Origin: Saprospiraceae bacterium
Lineage (GTDB): Bacteria; Bacteroidota; Bacteroidia; Chitinophagales; Saprospiraceae
DNA: 47,540 bases
Assembly (NCBI GenBank): GCA_020846655.1
Contig: JADLDL010000158.1
Coordinates: 1 to 47,540 of the forward strand
Reading direction: 5' to 3'
Of the stretch, positions 9,555 to 17,841 are shown one piece after another (position 1 is the first letter of the stretch; each line of letters opens with the position of its first letter). Under the pieces are notes generated by a model that was not told the DNA's origin, searched no databases, and worked only from the letters and a program-made list of their open reading frames with translations. The position numbers were made by a program, and so were the translations under genes.

Positions 9555-11180
9555 TTATTGTTTCCGTTCCAGCAGTTTTGATTTCTGGATGGGCGCCAAT
9601 TTTATGGATTTTACATTGACACCGGCGCGTTCGGCGGTTTCGATGGTTTTAACAGCGTTGACGGTATCTCCGCGCTGCAAATGCGCGTCGGCAGCCAGTT
9701 GAACGGCTTCAATGTTTTTGGGGTCGCGTTGCAGGACTTCTTTGGACAAATCCAGGGCGCGGCGGGTATCGCCCAGGCCGAGATTGGCCTTGGCGGCATT
9801 CAAATGTGCACCGGCGTCTTTGGGTTTTGCAGCGGCCAGGCGCTCCATGTTGTCGCGGCGCACTTGCAGGGCAGTCAGGCTGTCCTGCACTTCCTGGTTT
9901 TTCTTTTTCCACTTGGAGCCCTCGATACTGCCTTCTTTTTTGGCGGATTCGACTTCGTGCTGGGCTTTATCGGGCTGCCCGCTTTTGAGGTAGGCTTTGA
10001 TGCGCGCTTCGCGCAGGGCCGGCGCCGCCGATTTGTCGCCTTCGTGCAGCGACACGGATTCGAGGTCGCGGGCAGCGGCGGGGTAGTCTTGTTTTTCCAG
10101 TAGCAGGGCGCCGCGTTTTTTGAGTGCTGTGGCATTGGAAGGGTCGAATTCCAGCACTTTGTTGTATTCGGCGATCGCTTGGTCGTTCTGGTTTTTGCGG
10201 ATGTAATAATCGGCCAGAATGAGGCTCCGGGAGGTGTCAACTTGCGGCAGGGAATCCGATTTGAGGGCGGCAACGGTGCCGTTTCCGGCATTAATTTCAT
10301 CCAGCACGTTGGCGGCGATGGTGACCCGCATCTGGTTGGCCAGCACGAGGTACAGCAAATTGGTGATGGCTTTTACGTCGCGCGAGAAACTGGCTTCTTC
10401 GGTCACGGTCAGCAGGCGGCTGATGGTGGTGTCGCCGGCAAAGCGCACGCCTCCGGCATCGAGCAGGCGGTAGCGCACATCGACGGTGTAGTCGGTAGCG
10501 CTGTTTTGGTTGACTTTGCCCCAAATCAGCATTTGGGCTTGGCAGTATTGGGCAATTTCGGCGGCCTGTGCCGAGTTGGGGTAGTCTTTGTCGATGTCGT
10601 AATTTTCGTACACATCGGCGATGCTGCGCACCCGAAGCCCCGGGGTTTTTTCGATGAGGTCGTTCAGGCCGTCCATGATATCAAACTCGGGCTTGACGTC
10701 TTTTTCCTTACCGGTTTGTTTGAAGGGCAGCACCAATACCCGCAATTCGGCATCCTTGCTGAATACCGGGCAGGCGTCGGGCTCGGCGGTAGTTGTGCCC
10801 TTGCCCAGCAACTGCCAAAGCAGGATAGCGACGGCCAGGGTGACGATGCCGCCGACGAGGTAGTAGCGCCAGGCTTTTGAACTATTGGGCTGGATGTCTT
10901 TTTCCAGGTTAACTTTTCCGGTTTCGAGGTGCCGGAGCACTTGCAAGGCATTGTTGGTCAATTGATTGGCTGCAATGCGAGCGTCTTCCGGCGAGATGGT
11001 GCCTTTCAGGGTTTGCGCTTTGAGCTGGTACAGGTCAGCCTGATTTACCCGGGCGACATCGGCCAGTTCTGCGTAATGCGCATAAGCATCGGTCAGTTTG
11101 ACCAATTGATCGTATGCTTCTTCCAGGTTGCCCTGGCTTATCTGTTGTTTGATCGCAGCGAGCGATGAGGAAAGTTCCAT
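9555..11180 (-). CDS. EAD11-like domain, transmembrane helix and TPR-repeat protein
   Basis: The predicted protein has 541 residues. Start ATG 11180 (MELSSSLAAI) is preferred; an in-frame ATG at 11207 adds nine residues of poor character. Residues 1-85 match the effector-associated domain 11 pattern: a helix with GNLEEAYDQL, then LYQLKAQTLKGTISPEDARIA with the hallmark GTIS at 60-63, then NQLTNNALQVL. Such domains were described in bacterial conflict systems as adaptors that recruit effectors. A transmembrane helix spans about 104-126. It has basic residues before it (K102, R105) and acidic ones after it, predicting N-inside, C-outside. Residues 140-310 form an α/β domain of unknown family (LRVLVLPFKQ, then MLIWGKV), reminiscent of FlgO/TolB-like domains. 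TPR repeats fill about 320-520, and the C-terminus is basic. Family assignment of the N-domain rests on recognised sequence pattern. Function is unknown; a membrane signalling or assembly role is inferred. Confidence 0.8.
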   Translation of the reverse strand: MELSSSLAAIKQQISQGNLEEAYDQLVKLTDAYAHYAELADVARVNQADLYQLKAQTLKGTISPEDARIAANQLTNNALQVLRHLETGKVNLEKDIQPNSSKAWRYYLVGGIVTLAVAILLWQLLGKGTTTAEPDACPVFSKDAELRVLVLPFKQTGKEKDVKPEFDIMDGLNDLIEKTPGLRVRSIADVYENYDIDKDYPNSAQAAEIAQYCQAQMLIWGKVNQNSATDYTVDVRYRLLDAGGVRFAGDTTISRLLTVTEEASFSRDVKAITNLLYLVLANQMRVTIAANVLDEINAGNGTVAALKSDSLPQVDTSRSLILADYYIRKNQNDQAIAEYNKVLEFDPSNATALKKRGALLLEKQDYPAAARDLESVSLHEGDKSAAPALREARIKAYLKSGQPDKAQHEVESAKKEGSIEGSKWKKKNQEVQDSLTALQVRRDNMERLAAAKPKDAGAHLNAAKANLGLGDTRRALDLSKEVLQRDPKNIEAVQLAADAHLQRGDTVNAVKTIETAERAGVNVKSIKLAPIQKSKLLERKQ

Positions 11181-11345
11181 GATGGCGGATTGATGATGCA
11201 CCGGCATTGCGCCAGCGATGTTCTTAAAACGACGGTGAAGGTCAAAGAATTTTTTAAGAACGCGTTAGGGTTTACTTAAAAGTGCCGGAAAATCAAAGGC
11301 TTAGGCAGTTTTAAAAAAATGGGGCCGCCTCATAAGTACTTAAAA

Positions 11346-11367
11346 ATTGAACGGTTCAACGTTCAAT
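11346..11367 (-). terminator. Hairpin terminator of phoH
   Basis: A perfect 8-bp stem, ATTGAACG (11346-11353) and CGTTCAAT (11360-11367), with a 6-nt loop lies about 50 nt past the phoH stop. Read on the minus strand it is followed by TTTTTA. The stretch 11181-11417 between the EAD11 gene and phoH holds no other gene that I can see. Confidence 0.5.
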
Positions 11368-11417
11368 GTCTGAAGTTCAAAATTCAAGTTGCTGATGAGA
11401 GGGCCCCGGGGAGGGCG

Positions 11418-12557
11418 TCACACGGCCGCGTCGCCGGCTGTGGGTTCGGGCGCCTGTTCGGGAATTTCGTCCCGAAAATCGCCGTCGAGTTTGCGCCTGG
11501 CGCGGTCGCGGCGGGCCCGGTCTTCGGATTCGATTTTATCGTAGGCTTTGATAATTTCTTTCACCAGGCGGTGCCGCACCACGTCTTCGGTGGTGAGTTG
11601 AATCACGGAAATGCCATCTACGCCGTCCAGGATATCCATGGCCTGCCGAAGGCCGGATTTTTGGTGGCCGGGCAAGTCGATCTGGCTCAGGTCGCCGGTG
11701 ATGATACACTTGGCGCTGGGGCCCAGGCGGGTGAGAAACATTTTGAGTTGCAGCGGCGAGGCGTTCTGGGCTTCGTCGAGGATGATGTAGGCGTTGTCCA
11801 GCGTACGGCCGCGCATAAAGGCCAGCGGAGCGATTTCGATGACGCGGTTGTCCATGAAAAACTGGAGTTTGTCCATGGGCAACATATCGTCGAGGGCATC
11901 GTAGAGGGGCCGCAGGTAGGGGTCCACCTTTTCTTTGAGGTCGCCGGGCAAAAAACCGAGGTTTTCGCCGGCCTCGACGGCCGGCCGGGTCAGCACGATT
12001 TTTTTGATCAGTTTGTTTTTCAGGGCGCGCACGGCGATCGCCACGGCGGTGTAGGTTTTGCCGGTACCGGCCGGACCTACGGCAAATACGATATCGTTGG
12101 TTTCGCAGGTATCGACCAGGCGTTTCTGGTTGCGGGTTTTGGCCTTGATGGGGCGGCCGTCGCGGCCAAAAAGCAGGGTATTGTTGTCGCCATTGACGGG
12201 GATACGCACCTCGAAGGGGTTTTCGCCGCCCAGCAGGTCGACGACGGTCTGCACCGGCAGTTCCTGGTGTTCGCGCAGGTACCGCACCATCAATTCAAAT
12301 TTAGCCTTTGCTGCTTGGGAAAATTTTTTTTCGCCGGTGATTTTCAGGCTGTTGCCCCGGGATGTGATCGTGACATCGGGGAAGGCTTTGCGCAAAAGGT
12401 TTAATTTTGCGTTGTTCTCGCCATAAAGTTCGACGGGATCGACGCCCTCGACTGTGAGAATGATTTCGCTCAAATTTTGGTTGTCATTTATTCGCAGCGG
12501 GAGGAAACAGGATCTAGCGGATTGATTTTCAATAAAATAGTGAACCTGTACCTCCAT
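11418..12557 (-). CDS. phoH: PhoH-like ATPase
   Basis: A 379-residue cytoplasmic P-loop ATPase of the PhoH/YbeZ type. The family is tied to RNA metabolism and phosphate or stress responses, and its members are ATP-dependent RNA-handling proteins of uncertain exact role. The Walker A motif GPAGTGKT starts at residue 161, and the Walker B-like segment AYIILDEAQNA lies near 235-245. Also diagnostic are LTRPAVEAGENLGFLPGD and GDLSQIDLP. Residues 30-110 hold the KH-like N-domain (SEIILTVEGVDPVELYG). The ATG at 12557 gives about 28 residues not usual in the family. A TTG at 12471-12473 would give the shorter normal start, but the promoter box at 12592-12599 fits the ATG. The C-terminus is charged and variable. 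It is divergent from the SAM hydrolase gene. Confidence 0.92.
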   Translation of the reverse strand: MEVQVHYFIENQSARSCFLPLRINDNQNLSEIILTVEGVDPVELYGENNAKLNLLRKAFPDVTITSRGNSLKITGEKKFSQAAKAKFELMVRYLREHQELPVQTVVDLLGGENPFEVRIPVNGDNNTLLFGRDGRPIKAKTRNQKRLVDTCETNDIVFAVGPAGTGKTYTAVAIAVRALKNKLIKKIVLTRPAVEAGENLGFLPGDLKEKVDPYLRPLYDALDDMLPMDKLQFFMDNRVIEIAPLAFMRGRTLDNAYIILDEAQNASPLQLKMFLTRLGPSAKCIITGDLSQIDLPGHQKSGLRQAMDILDGVDGISVIQLTTEDVVRHRLVKEIIKAYDKIESEDRARRDRARRKLDGDFRDEIPEQAPEPTAGDAAV

Positions 12558-12591
12558 GCGGTGTTCATAATTTGGTTCCGCTTTTCGCCTA

Positions 12592-12599
12592 CAAAAATA
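12592..12599 (-). promoter_or_regulatory. Bacteroidota -7 promoter box for phoH
   Basis: On the minus strand the sequence reads TATTTTTG, an exact TAnnTTTG match. It sits 35 nt upstream of the phoH ATG in the divergent gap between phoH and the SAM hydrolase gene. No clear -33 TTG element was seen. Confidence 0.5.
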
Positions 12600-12646
12600 G
12601 TACGAAAACCGATATTGCCCAACAAGTTTTTAGCCAGGAAAGTTCG

Positions 12647-13426
12647 ATGGCCACTACGCCTTTATTTACCCTTACCACCGATTTCGGTACACAAGACTTC
12701 TACGCCGGCGCCCTCAAAGGCGCTTTGTTGCGCCATTGTCCGGAGGCTCGGCTGGTTGATATTTCGCATTCCATCAAAGCCTTCGACATTGTTCAGGCGG
12801 CCTTTGTCGTGCAACATGCCTACCCGGAGTTCCCGGAGGGCACGATTCACCTGATCGGGGTCAATTGCGTGTACGACGCACAATTCCGCTTCGTGGCCGC
12901 CCGCCACAAGGGTCATTTTTTTATTGCCCCCGACAACGGCGTGCTGACCCTGCTGTTTGAACACTTGGCCGACACGGATGTCCGCGAACTGCCCCTGGCC
13001 GAAAGCGGCCATTTTCCGGTAAAAAATGTTTTTGCCGCCGCAGCGGCACATTTGGGTTCGGGACAAGCGTTTGAACTTCTCGGCAAGCCGGCTGGCCCGC
13101 TGTTGCACCGCATCAGCCTCCAACCGGTGCTCTTGCCGGGGCGTATCCGCGGTACGGTCATTCACATTGATAATTTTGAAAATGCGGTGATCAACATCCG
13201 GCGGGATGTACTGGAAAAAGCCGCCAACAACCGTACCTTTTCACTGTATTTCAAACGCAACGACCCAATTACCCTGCTGGGCAACAACTATTGTGAGGTG
13301 CCCGTGGGCGAGCCACTTTGCCTGTTCAACAGCGCCGGTTTTCTGGAAATCGCCATCAACATGGGGCGCGCTGCCAGTTTGCTCGGCCTAAAGGTGGAGG
13401 ACGTGGTGGAAGTTGTCTTTGACTAA
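12647..13426 (+). CDS. SAM hydroxide adenosyltransferase (DUF62 family, S-adenosylmethionine hydrolase)
   Basis: A 259-residue protein with the DUF62/SAM hydrolase pattern: LTTDFGTQDFYAGALKG at the N-terminus, then ISHSIKAFDIVQAAFVVQ, FPEGTIHLIGVN, FFIAPDNGVLTLLF, and a C-terminal β-barrel beginning RGTVIHIDNFENAVIN. Characterised relatives split SAM with water or hydroxide into adenosine and L-methionine. The usual DPGVG segment is replaced by NCVYDAQ, which I recall as normal for Bacteroidota members. The start is ATG 12647, preceded by aggaaag 6 nt upstream; a further upstream in-frame start at 12572 would overlap the phoH promoter. It heads a five-gene plus-strand run, with 14 bp to the next gene. 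Linking its adenosine product to the purine nucleoside phosphorylase downstream is inference. Confidence 0.9.
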   Translation: MATTPLFTLTTDFGTQDFYAGALKGALLRHCPEARLVDISHSIKAFDIVQAAFVVQHAYPEFPEGTIHLIGVNCVYDAQFRFVAARHKGHFFIAPDNGVLTLLFEHLADTDVRELPLAESGHFPVKNVFAAAAAHLGSGQAFELLGKPAGPLLHRISLQPVLLPGRIRGTVIHIDNFENAVINIRRDVLEKAANNRTFSLYFKRNDPITLLGNNYCEVPVGEPLCLFNSAGFLEIAINMGRAASLLGLKVEDVVEVVFD

Positions 13427-13440
13427 AAAACGAAACTGCC

Positions 13441-14088
13441 ATGGCGCATGTGTTCAAACTCGTGTTGGCGTTGGCGGTCATTGCCGGCGCAGGGTTTTGC
13501 CGGCCGGCTCGGCCGTCGGCCCTGGATCAATTGCTGACATATTTTCCACCGACGGCGCGGGATACGATGTTGTTTGAGGTCGAACAGGACGAGGGTTTGC
13601 CGGAGATGGATACCATTCCGAATGCCTTGTTTTTTGGCCTCGTCGGCCCGGCCTTGATGCGTGACATCGATTACCTGGCCGATTCGGCCAGTGCCGTGGT
13701 GTTGGGGCGGGCCAGGTTTCCGTTGAACGACAGTATTTTGCTTTTTTGGGTGGATATTCGACAGGCTTGGTTTCAGCACCAGTCTTTGCTGGCTTTTCAC
13801 ACCCAACAAAAAGTCTTTACCAACCGGACCACTGTGGCCGAGTGGTTTGGCGGCGACGGCGGCCAGGTGCTAACCGGCGCCTGGATGCTCGACTACGACG
13901 GCGACGGGGTCAAAGACCTGATTCGGCGGGATATTGAACATGCCATGATTCCGGAGGCCGACACGGCGCGCGAAATGACACACGAGTCGGCGATGTTGTT
14001 GAAATGGTCAGGCATGCAGTTTCGGGAAATGCCTTTGTCCGACACCGCTCTGGTCATCAAGCAATGGCCAATCCGGTCGTTTTGGTGA
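13441..14088 (+). CDS. Small exported protein of unknown function
   Basis: The 215-residue protein has a probable signal peptide (MAHVFKLVLALAVIAGAGFC). The Cys at about residue 20 could be a lipobox cysteine (GAGFC), though it is not a classic one. I recognise no family. Features that can be seen are an acidic LDYDGDGVKDLIRRDIEH segment near 160, which resembles a VCBS/EF-hand calcium loop, and many aromatic residues. It starts 14 bp after the SAM hydrolase gene and ends 61 bp before nhaD, so it is probably co-transcribed with both. It is likely a periplasmic or outer-membrane-attached protein. Confidence 0.75.
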   Translation: MAHVFKLVLALAVIAGAGFCRPARPSALDQLLTYFPPTARDTMLFEVEQDEGLPEMDTIPNALFFGLVGPALMRDIDYLADSASAVVLGRARFPLNDSILLFWVDIRQAWFQHQSLLAFHTQQKVFTNRTTVAEWFGGDGGQVLTGAWMLDYDGDGVKDLIRRDIEHAMIPEADTAREMTHESAMLLKWSGMQFREMPLSDTALVIKQWPIRSFW

Positions 14089-14149
14089 GCACCGTTTGGC
14101 AGGTACCGGCATAATTAGCGTTCTTTGCCCAAAACAAACAGGTTGTGAC

Positions 14150-15421
14150 ATGGTAGGAGTATTGATTTTGGTATTTGTATTGGGTTATCTGGCCATCACG
14201 CTGGAGCATACAATAAAAGTGGACAAAGCCGCTACGGCCCTGATTACGGGGGTGTTGTGCTGGACGGTTTATATTGTATCCGGCGCAGATGCGCACGAGG
14301 TGGTACATCAGTTGGAGGGGCATTTGGGTGAGATTTCCGGTATTTTATTTTTCCTGCTCGGTGCCATGGTTATTGTGGAGCTCATCGATGCGCACGATGG
14401 ATTTGAATTATTGACAGACCGGATCAAGACTACCGACAAACGGAAACTTCTTTGGCTGGTTAGTTTTATCACTTTTTTTCTGTCGGCGCTGCTGGACAAC
14501 CTGACGACCACCATCGTCATGGTCAGCCTGGTGCGCAAATTGATAGAGGACCGGGAAGACCGGCTATTTTTTGCCGGGCTGATCGTAGTGTCGGCCAACG
14601 CCGGGGGCGCCTGGTCGCCCTTGGGCGATGTGACCACCACCATGCTTTGGATCGGTGGCCAGGTGACCGCTCTGAACATTGTTCTGATGCTGTTTGTACC
14701 CAGTCTGATTTGTTTGCTGGCCCCCGTGCTGCTGCTATCGACCCGCGTTCGGGGGCAGGTACAGGCGCCGGAAAAAGAAAACAACACCCTGACCAGCATT
14801 TCGGAGCGCAACCTGGTATTTGCCAGCGGTCTTGGTGCCTTGTTGTTTGTCCCGATTTTTAAAACCTATACCCACCTCCCGCCATTTATGGGCATGCTGT
14901 TGTGCGTAGGCATTTTGTGGATCATCACGGAAATCCTGCACAGCGAAAAAGACCAGGCGGAGAAAGGGACCCGTTCGGTGTTGCATGCGCTGCGAAAAAT
15001 CGACACCCCGAGTATTTTGTTCTTTTTGGGTATTTTAATGGCTGTGGCAGCGCTACAGAGTACCGGCATTTTGACAGTGCTGGCGGCCTGGCTGGAGCAA
15101 ATCGTGGGCAACCTTACGGTGACGGCTATCCTGATCGGTTTTTTGTCGGCCGTGGTGGACAATGTGCCGCTCGTTGCGGCTGCGCAAGGGATGTACAGCC
15201 TGGAGCAGTATCCGGTAGATCATTATTTTTGGGAGTTTCTGGCGTATTGCACCGGGACCGGCGGCAGCGCGCTGATCATTGGTTCGGCTGCCGGGGTGGC
15301 GGCTATGGGTATTGAAAACATTCGCTTTGGCTGGTACCTGCGTCGTATTTCGATTTGGGCGGTTTTTGGATATTTAGCCGGCGCGGGTGCTTATATTGTA
15401 CAATATGCCTTGATTCACTAA
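14150..15421 (+). CDS. nhaD: NhaD-type Na+/H+ antiporter
   Basis: The 423-residue polytopic inner-membrane protein belongs to the ArsB/NhaD ion transporter superfamily. The start at ATG 14150 (MVGVLILVFVLGYLAITLEH) puts the first helix at the N-terminus; an upstream in-frame extension is polar and unlikely. NhaD-type features are DKAATALITGVLCW, FLLGAMVIVELIDAHDGF, LSALLDNLTTTIVMVSL, and SANAGGAWSPLGDVTTTMLW. A second half repeats the fold, with FLSAVVDNVPLVAAAQGMY and CTGTGGSALIIGSAAGVAAMG. The two discontinuous helix motifs (DNLTT and DNVPLV) carry the ion-binding aspartates. The role is exchange of cytoplasmic Na+ (or Li+) for H+, for salt and pH balance. It ends 30 bp before the PNP gene. 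Confidence 0.93.
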   Translation: MVGVLILVFVLGYLAITLEHTIKVDKAATALITGVLCWTVYIVSGADAHEVVHQLEGHLGEISGILFFLLGAMVIVELIDAHDGFELLTDRIKTTDKRKLLWLVSFITFFLSALLDNLTTTIVMVSLVRKLIEDREDRLFFAGLIVVSANAGGAWSPLGDVTTTMLWIGGQVTALNIVLMLFVPSLICLLAPVLLLSTRVRGQVQAPEKENNTLTSISERNLVFASGLGALLFVPIFKTYTHLPPFMGMLLCVGILWIITEILHSEKDQAEKGTRSVLHALRKIDTPSILFFLGILMAVAALQSTGILTVLAAWLEQIVGNLTVTAILIGFLSAVVDNVPLVAAAQGMYSLEQYPVDHYFWEFLAYCTGTGGSALIIGSAAGVAAMGIENIRFGWYLRRISIWAVFGYLAGAGAYIVQYALIH

Positions 15422-15451
15422 TTGAACACCGCATTATTCCAAAGGAGAAGC

Positions 15452-16273
15452 ATGCAACTTTTTGATCAAATACAGGAAACAGTAGCCGCCATCCGGCGGC
15501 AAACGGACTTTCAGCCGCGCACCGGCATTATTCTCGGCACCGGATTAGGCAATTTGACCGATGTGGTAAACCCGGTGCACGAAATCGCCTATTCCGGGCT
15601 GCCACATTTTGCCACGAGCACCGTGCAGAGCCACCAGGGGCGCCTGTTGTTTGGGTACCTCGACGGCCACCCGGTGGTGGTGATGGCCGGGCGTTTTCAC
15701 TATTACGAGGGTTGGAGCATGGAGCAGGTCACGTTTCCGGTGCGGGTGCTCAAATTTTTGGGCATCGAACGCCTGGTGATTACCAATGCTTCGGGCGGCG
15801 TCAACCCGCATTGGCAGGGTGGGGATATCGTGATCGTGCGCGACCACATCAACCTGTTGCCGGAAAACCCCTTGCGCGGCGCCAACGACGAACGCCTGGG
15901 GCCGCGTTTTCCGGATATGTCCAAGCCCTACGACGCCACCTTGCGCCAATTGGCGCTGGCGGCGGCCCGGCAGGCGGACATGCGGGCCTTCGAGGGCGTA
16001 TATTCGGCGATGCAAGGCCCCAACCTGGAGACGCCCGCTGAGTATGCGCTCTTGCGCAGCTTGGGCAGCGATTGTACCGGTATGTCTTCGCTCCCGGAGG
16101 TCTTGGTAGCCCGTCACATGGATTTGCCGGTGCTGATGCTATCGATGGTAACGAATGTATCCTTCCCGCCCGATCGCATCCGGGAAACCACCGTGGAGGA
16201 TGTCATTGCCACGGCCCGGGCGGCAGAGCCCCGCTTGAGTTGGCTGATCCGAACTGTGTTGAAGCAGGTATAA
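15452..16273 (+). CDS. Purine nucleoside phosphorylase (inosine/guanosine type)
   Basis: A 273-residue trimeric-type PNP. The start ATG 15452 has a strong ribosome site (aaggaga) 6 nt upstream; a TTG at 15422 is in frame but lacks one. The phosphate loop is GTGLGNLTD near residues 28-36. Other motifs are VITNASGGVNPHW, GPNLETPAEY and GMSSLPEVLVARH. The Glu in NLETPAEY and the Asn in MVTNVS match the pair that makes this class act on 6-oxopurines (inosine, guanosine) rather than adenosine. It splits the nucleosides with phosphate into free base and ribose-1-phosphate. It lies between nhaD and folA with gaps of about 30 bp, probably in one operon. Confidence 0.93.
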   Translation: MQLFDQIQETVAAIRRQTDFQPRTGIILGTGLGNLTDVVNPVHEIAYSGLPHFATSTVQSHQGRLLFGYLDGHPVVVMAGRFHYYEGWSMEQVTFPVRVLKFLGIERLVITNASGGVNPHWQGGDIVIVRDHINLLPENPLRGANDERLGPRFPDMSKPYDATLRQLALAAARQADMRAFEGVYSAMQGPNLETPAEYALLRSLGSDCTGMSSLPEVLVARHMDLPVLMLSMVTNVSFPPDRIRETTVEDVIATARAAEPRLSWLIRTVLKQV

Positions 16274-16305
16274 CCCTATTTTATTCATTTCTTACCAGAT
16301 ACGTC

Positions 16306-16821
16306 ATGTTGATTTCTGCCATTGCAGCGGTTGCGAAAAACAACGTCATTGGAAAAGACAACCAGATCCCCTGGTATTTACCGGCCGACCTGGCCTGGTT
16401 CAAACGCACGACCCTGGGACACTGTGTGCTGATGGGGCGCAACAGTTTCCGGAGTATCGGCCGGCCCTTGCCCAAACGCACCAACATTGTCATTACCCAC
16501 GATCCGTTTTTCATGGCCGACGGCGTGTGGGTGGCCCATTCGCTGGAGGAGGCCCTGGGCATAGCCCTGGACCAGGGCGAAACCGAGGCATTTATCATTG
16601 GCGGCGGGCTTATTTACCAGGAAAGCGCCGATTTGTGGGACAAAGTGTACCTGACGGAGGTGGAGGCCAGCCCCGAGGGCGATGTGTTTTTTCCGGTCCT
16701 GGACCCAGCGGTCTGGCAGGAAACCTGGCGGGAAGCGCATGCGCCGGATGCTAAAAACGAGTGGGGCTTTACATTTCGGATTTTGGAACGGAAGGACGAA
16801 AACGAGCCTGGAGAAAGCTGA
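16306..16821 (+). CDS. folA: Dihydrofolate reductase
   Basis: The 171-residue cytoplasmic enzyme reduces dihydrofolate to tetrahydrofolate with NADPH, feeding thymidylate and purine synthesis. The start is ATG 16306, giving the canonical MLISAIAAVAKNNVIGKDNQIPW; a longer open frame upstream overlaps the PNP gene and is not used. Family motifs are IPWYLPADLAWFK with the substrate-binding acidic residue in LPADL, MGRNSFRSIGRPLPKR for NADPH binding, and FIIGGGLIYQ. It is the last gene of the 12647-16821 run. The tail after the fold (ERKDENEPGES) is short and acidic. Confidence 0.95.
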   Translation: MLISAIAAVAKNNVIGKDNQIPWYLPADLAWFKRTTLGHCVLMGRNSFRSIGRPLPKRTNIVITHDPFFMADGVWVAHSLEEALGIALDQGETEAFIIGGGLIYQESADLWDKVYLTEVEASPEGDVFFPVLDPAVWQETWREAHAPDAKNEWGFTFRILERKDENEPGES

Positions 16822-16902
16822 TTTTAGGGTATTTTCGGGTGGTTTTTAGCCTTTTTTATTTTCTGGTGCAGAAAACAGCCTAAATAACTCGCATTTTTTT
16901 TA

Positions 16903-16910
16903 TAATTTTG
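16903..16910 (+). promoter_or_regulatory. Bacteroidota -7 promoter box
   Basis: TAATTTTG fits TAnnTTTG exactly, in an AT-rich stretch 73 nt upstream of the starch-synthase-like gene. It implies a separate transcript from the folA run. A short hairpin TTTTCTG/CAGAAAA lies just upstream at 16859-16875. Confidence 0.5.
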
Positions 16911-16982
16911 CAGCCGATTTGCCGCGCAAAGGCGCAGCGAGCACCCTCGATGGGATTATACACATAAAGTCAGGTTGCATAC

Positions 16983-17804
16983 ATGGAAAAGAAGCGTTTG
17001 CTCATCGTCACCCAGGAGATGGAACCCTATACAGAAGGTAACCATATCTCTGCACTGGTGGCGCATTTACCAAAATTTTTACAGGATAACGGGTATGAGT
17101 TGCGGATATTGATGCCGCGATACGGCGTAGTGAATGAGCGCCGTCACCGATTACACGAAGTAGTGCGTCTTTCCGGGATGAACATCATCGTAGATGACGA
17201 CGATTACCCCCTAATTATCAAAGTAGCCTCCTTACCCAATTCCAGGCTACAGGTTTATTTTCTCGACAACGAAGACTTTTTCAAACGCAAGTATGTGTTT
17301 GATGAAGCCGATGGAAAACCGTTCGAAGACAACCCTGACCGGCAGGCTTTTTTCTGCAAAGGCGCGATTGAAACCGTAAAAAAATTTGGCTGGTCTCCCG
17401 ATTTTATTTTGTGCCACGGCTGGCTGACGGGTCTCATTCCGTTTTACCTGAAAACAGCTTACAAAACCGAACCGCTTTTTGCCAACTCGACAGTGGTGTA
17501 CAACGTGTACCCGGACGAGCACGAGCGCCAGGGCGGTGAGCGTTTTTTTGAAAAAGCGGCGATCAACAACTTGTCCAAGGATGACCTTTCGGCGTATGTC
17601 GATGGAGATGCCCATTCGACCCACAAGGGCGCCTGCACGTACGCCGATGCGATCGTCATAGGCAGCGAATCGGTTGATACGAGCGTTGATTACCTGTCGG
17701 TAGCACAAGACAAACCAATTATGCCCTGGAAAGGCGAGGAAGATTACCTGACCGATTCGTTGGAATTCTTCCGTCAGTTGTCCGAGGCAGAAGTGTCGCC
17801 CTAG
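16983..17804 (+). CDS. Starch/glycogen synthase-like protein (GT5 N-terminal domain only)
   Basis: The 273-residue protein resembles the N-terminal Rossmann half of GT5 glycogen/starch synthases (LLIVTQEMEPYTEGNHISAL, then YELRILMPRYGVVNERRHRLHE, then FILCHGWLTGLIPFYLK). A full GlgA has about 470-480 residues and a second, ADP-glucose-binding half, which is absent here. The KxGGL substrate motif near the N-terminus is replaced by YTEGNHIS. It therefore probably is not a working glycogen synthase. Short proteins of this type next to DUF4270 and glmS are, from memory, common in Bacteroidota, so this is a conserved family and not a local truncation. Function is unknown; a role in envelope or amino-sugar biology is only suggested by neighbours. 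A strong hairpin follows at 17842. Confidence 0.82.
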   Translation: MEKKRLLIVTQEMEPYTEGNHISALVAHLPKFLQDNGYELRILMPRYGVVNERRHRLHEVVRLSGMNIIVDDDDYPLIIKVASLPNSRLQVYFLDNEDFFKRKYVFDEADGKPFEDNPDRQAFFCKGAIETVKKFGWSPDFILCHGWLTGLIPFYLKTAYKTEPLFANSTVVYNVYPDEHERQGGERFFEKAAINNLSKDDLSAYVDGDAHSTHKGACTYADAIVIGSESVDTSVDYLSVAQDKPIMPWKGEEDYLTDSLEFFRQLSEAEVSP

Positions 17805-17841
17805 ATCCCGGCCTTCAACAACAAGAATACCACCATATCCA

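Noticed and set aside
16072-16305. N-terminal extension of DHFR in the same frame
   Set aside because: It overlaps the PNP gene, has no family match, and the canonical DHFR N-terminus begins at 16306.
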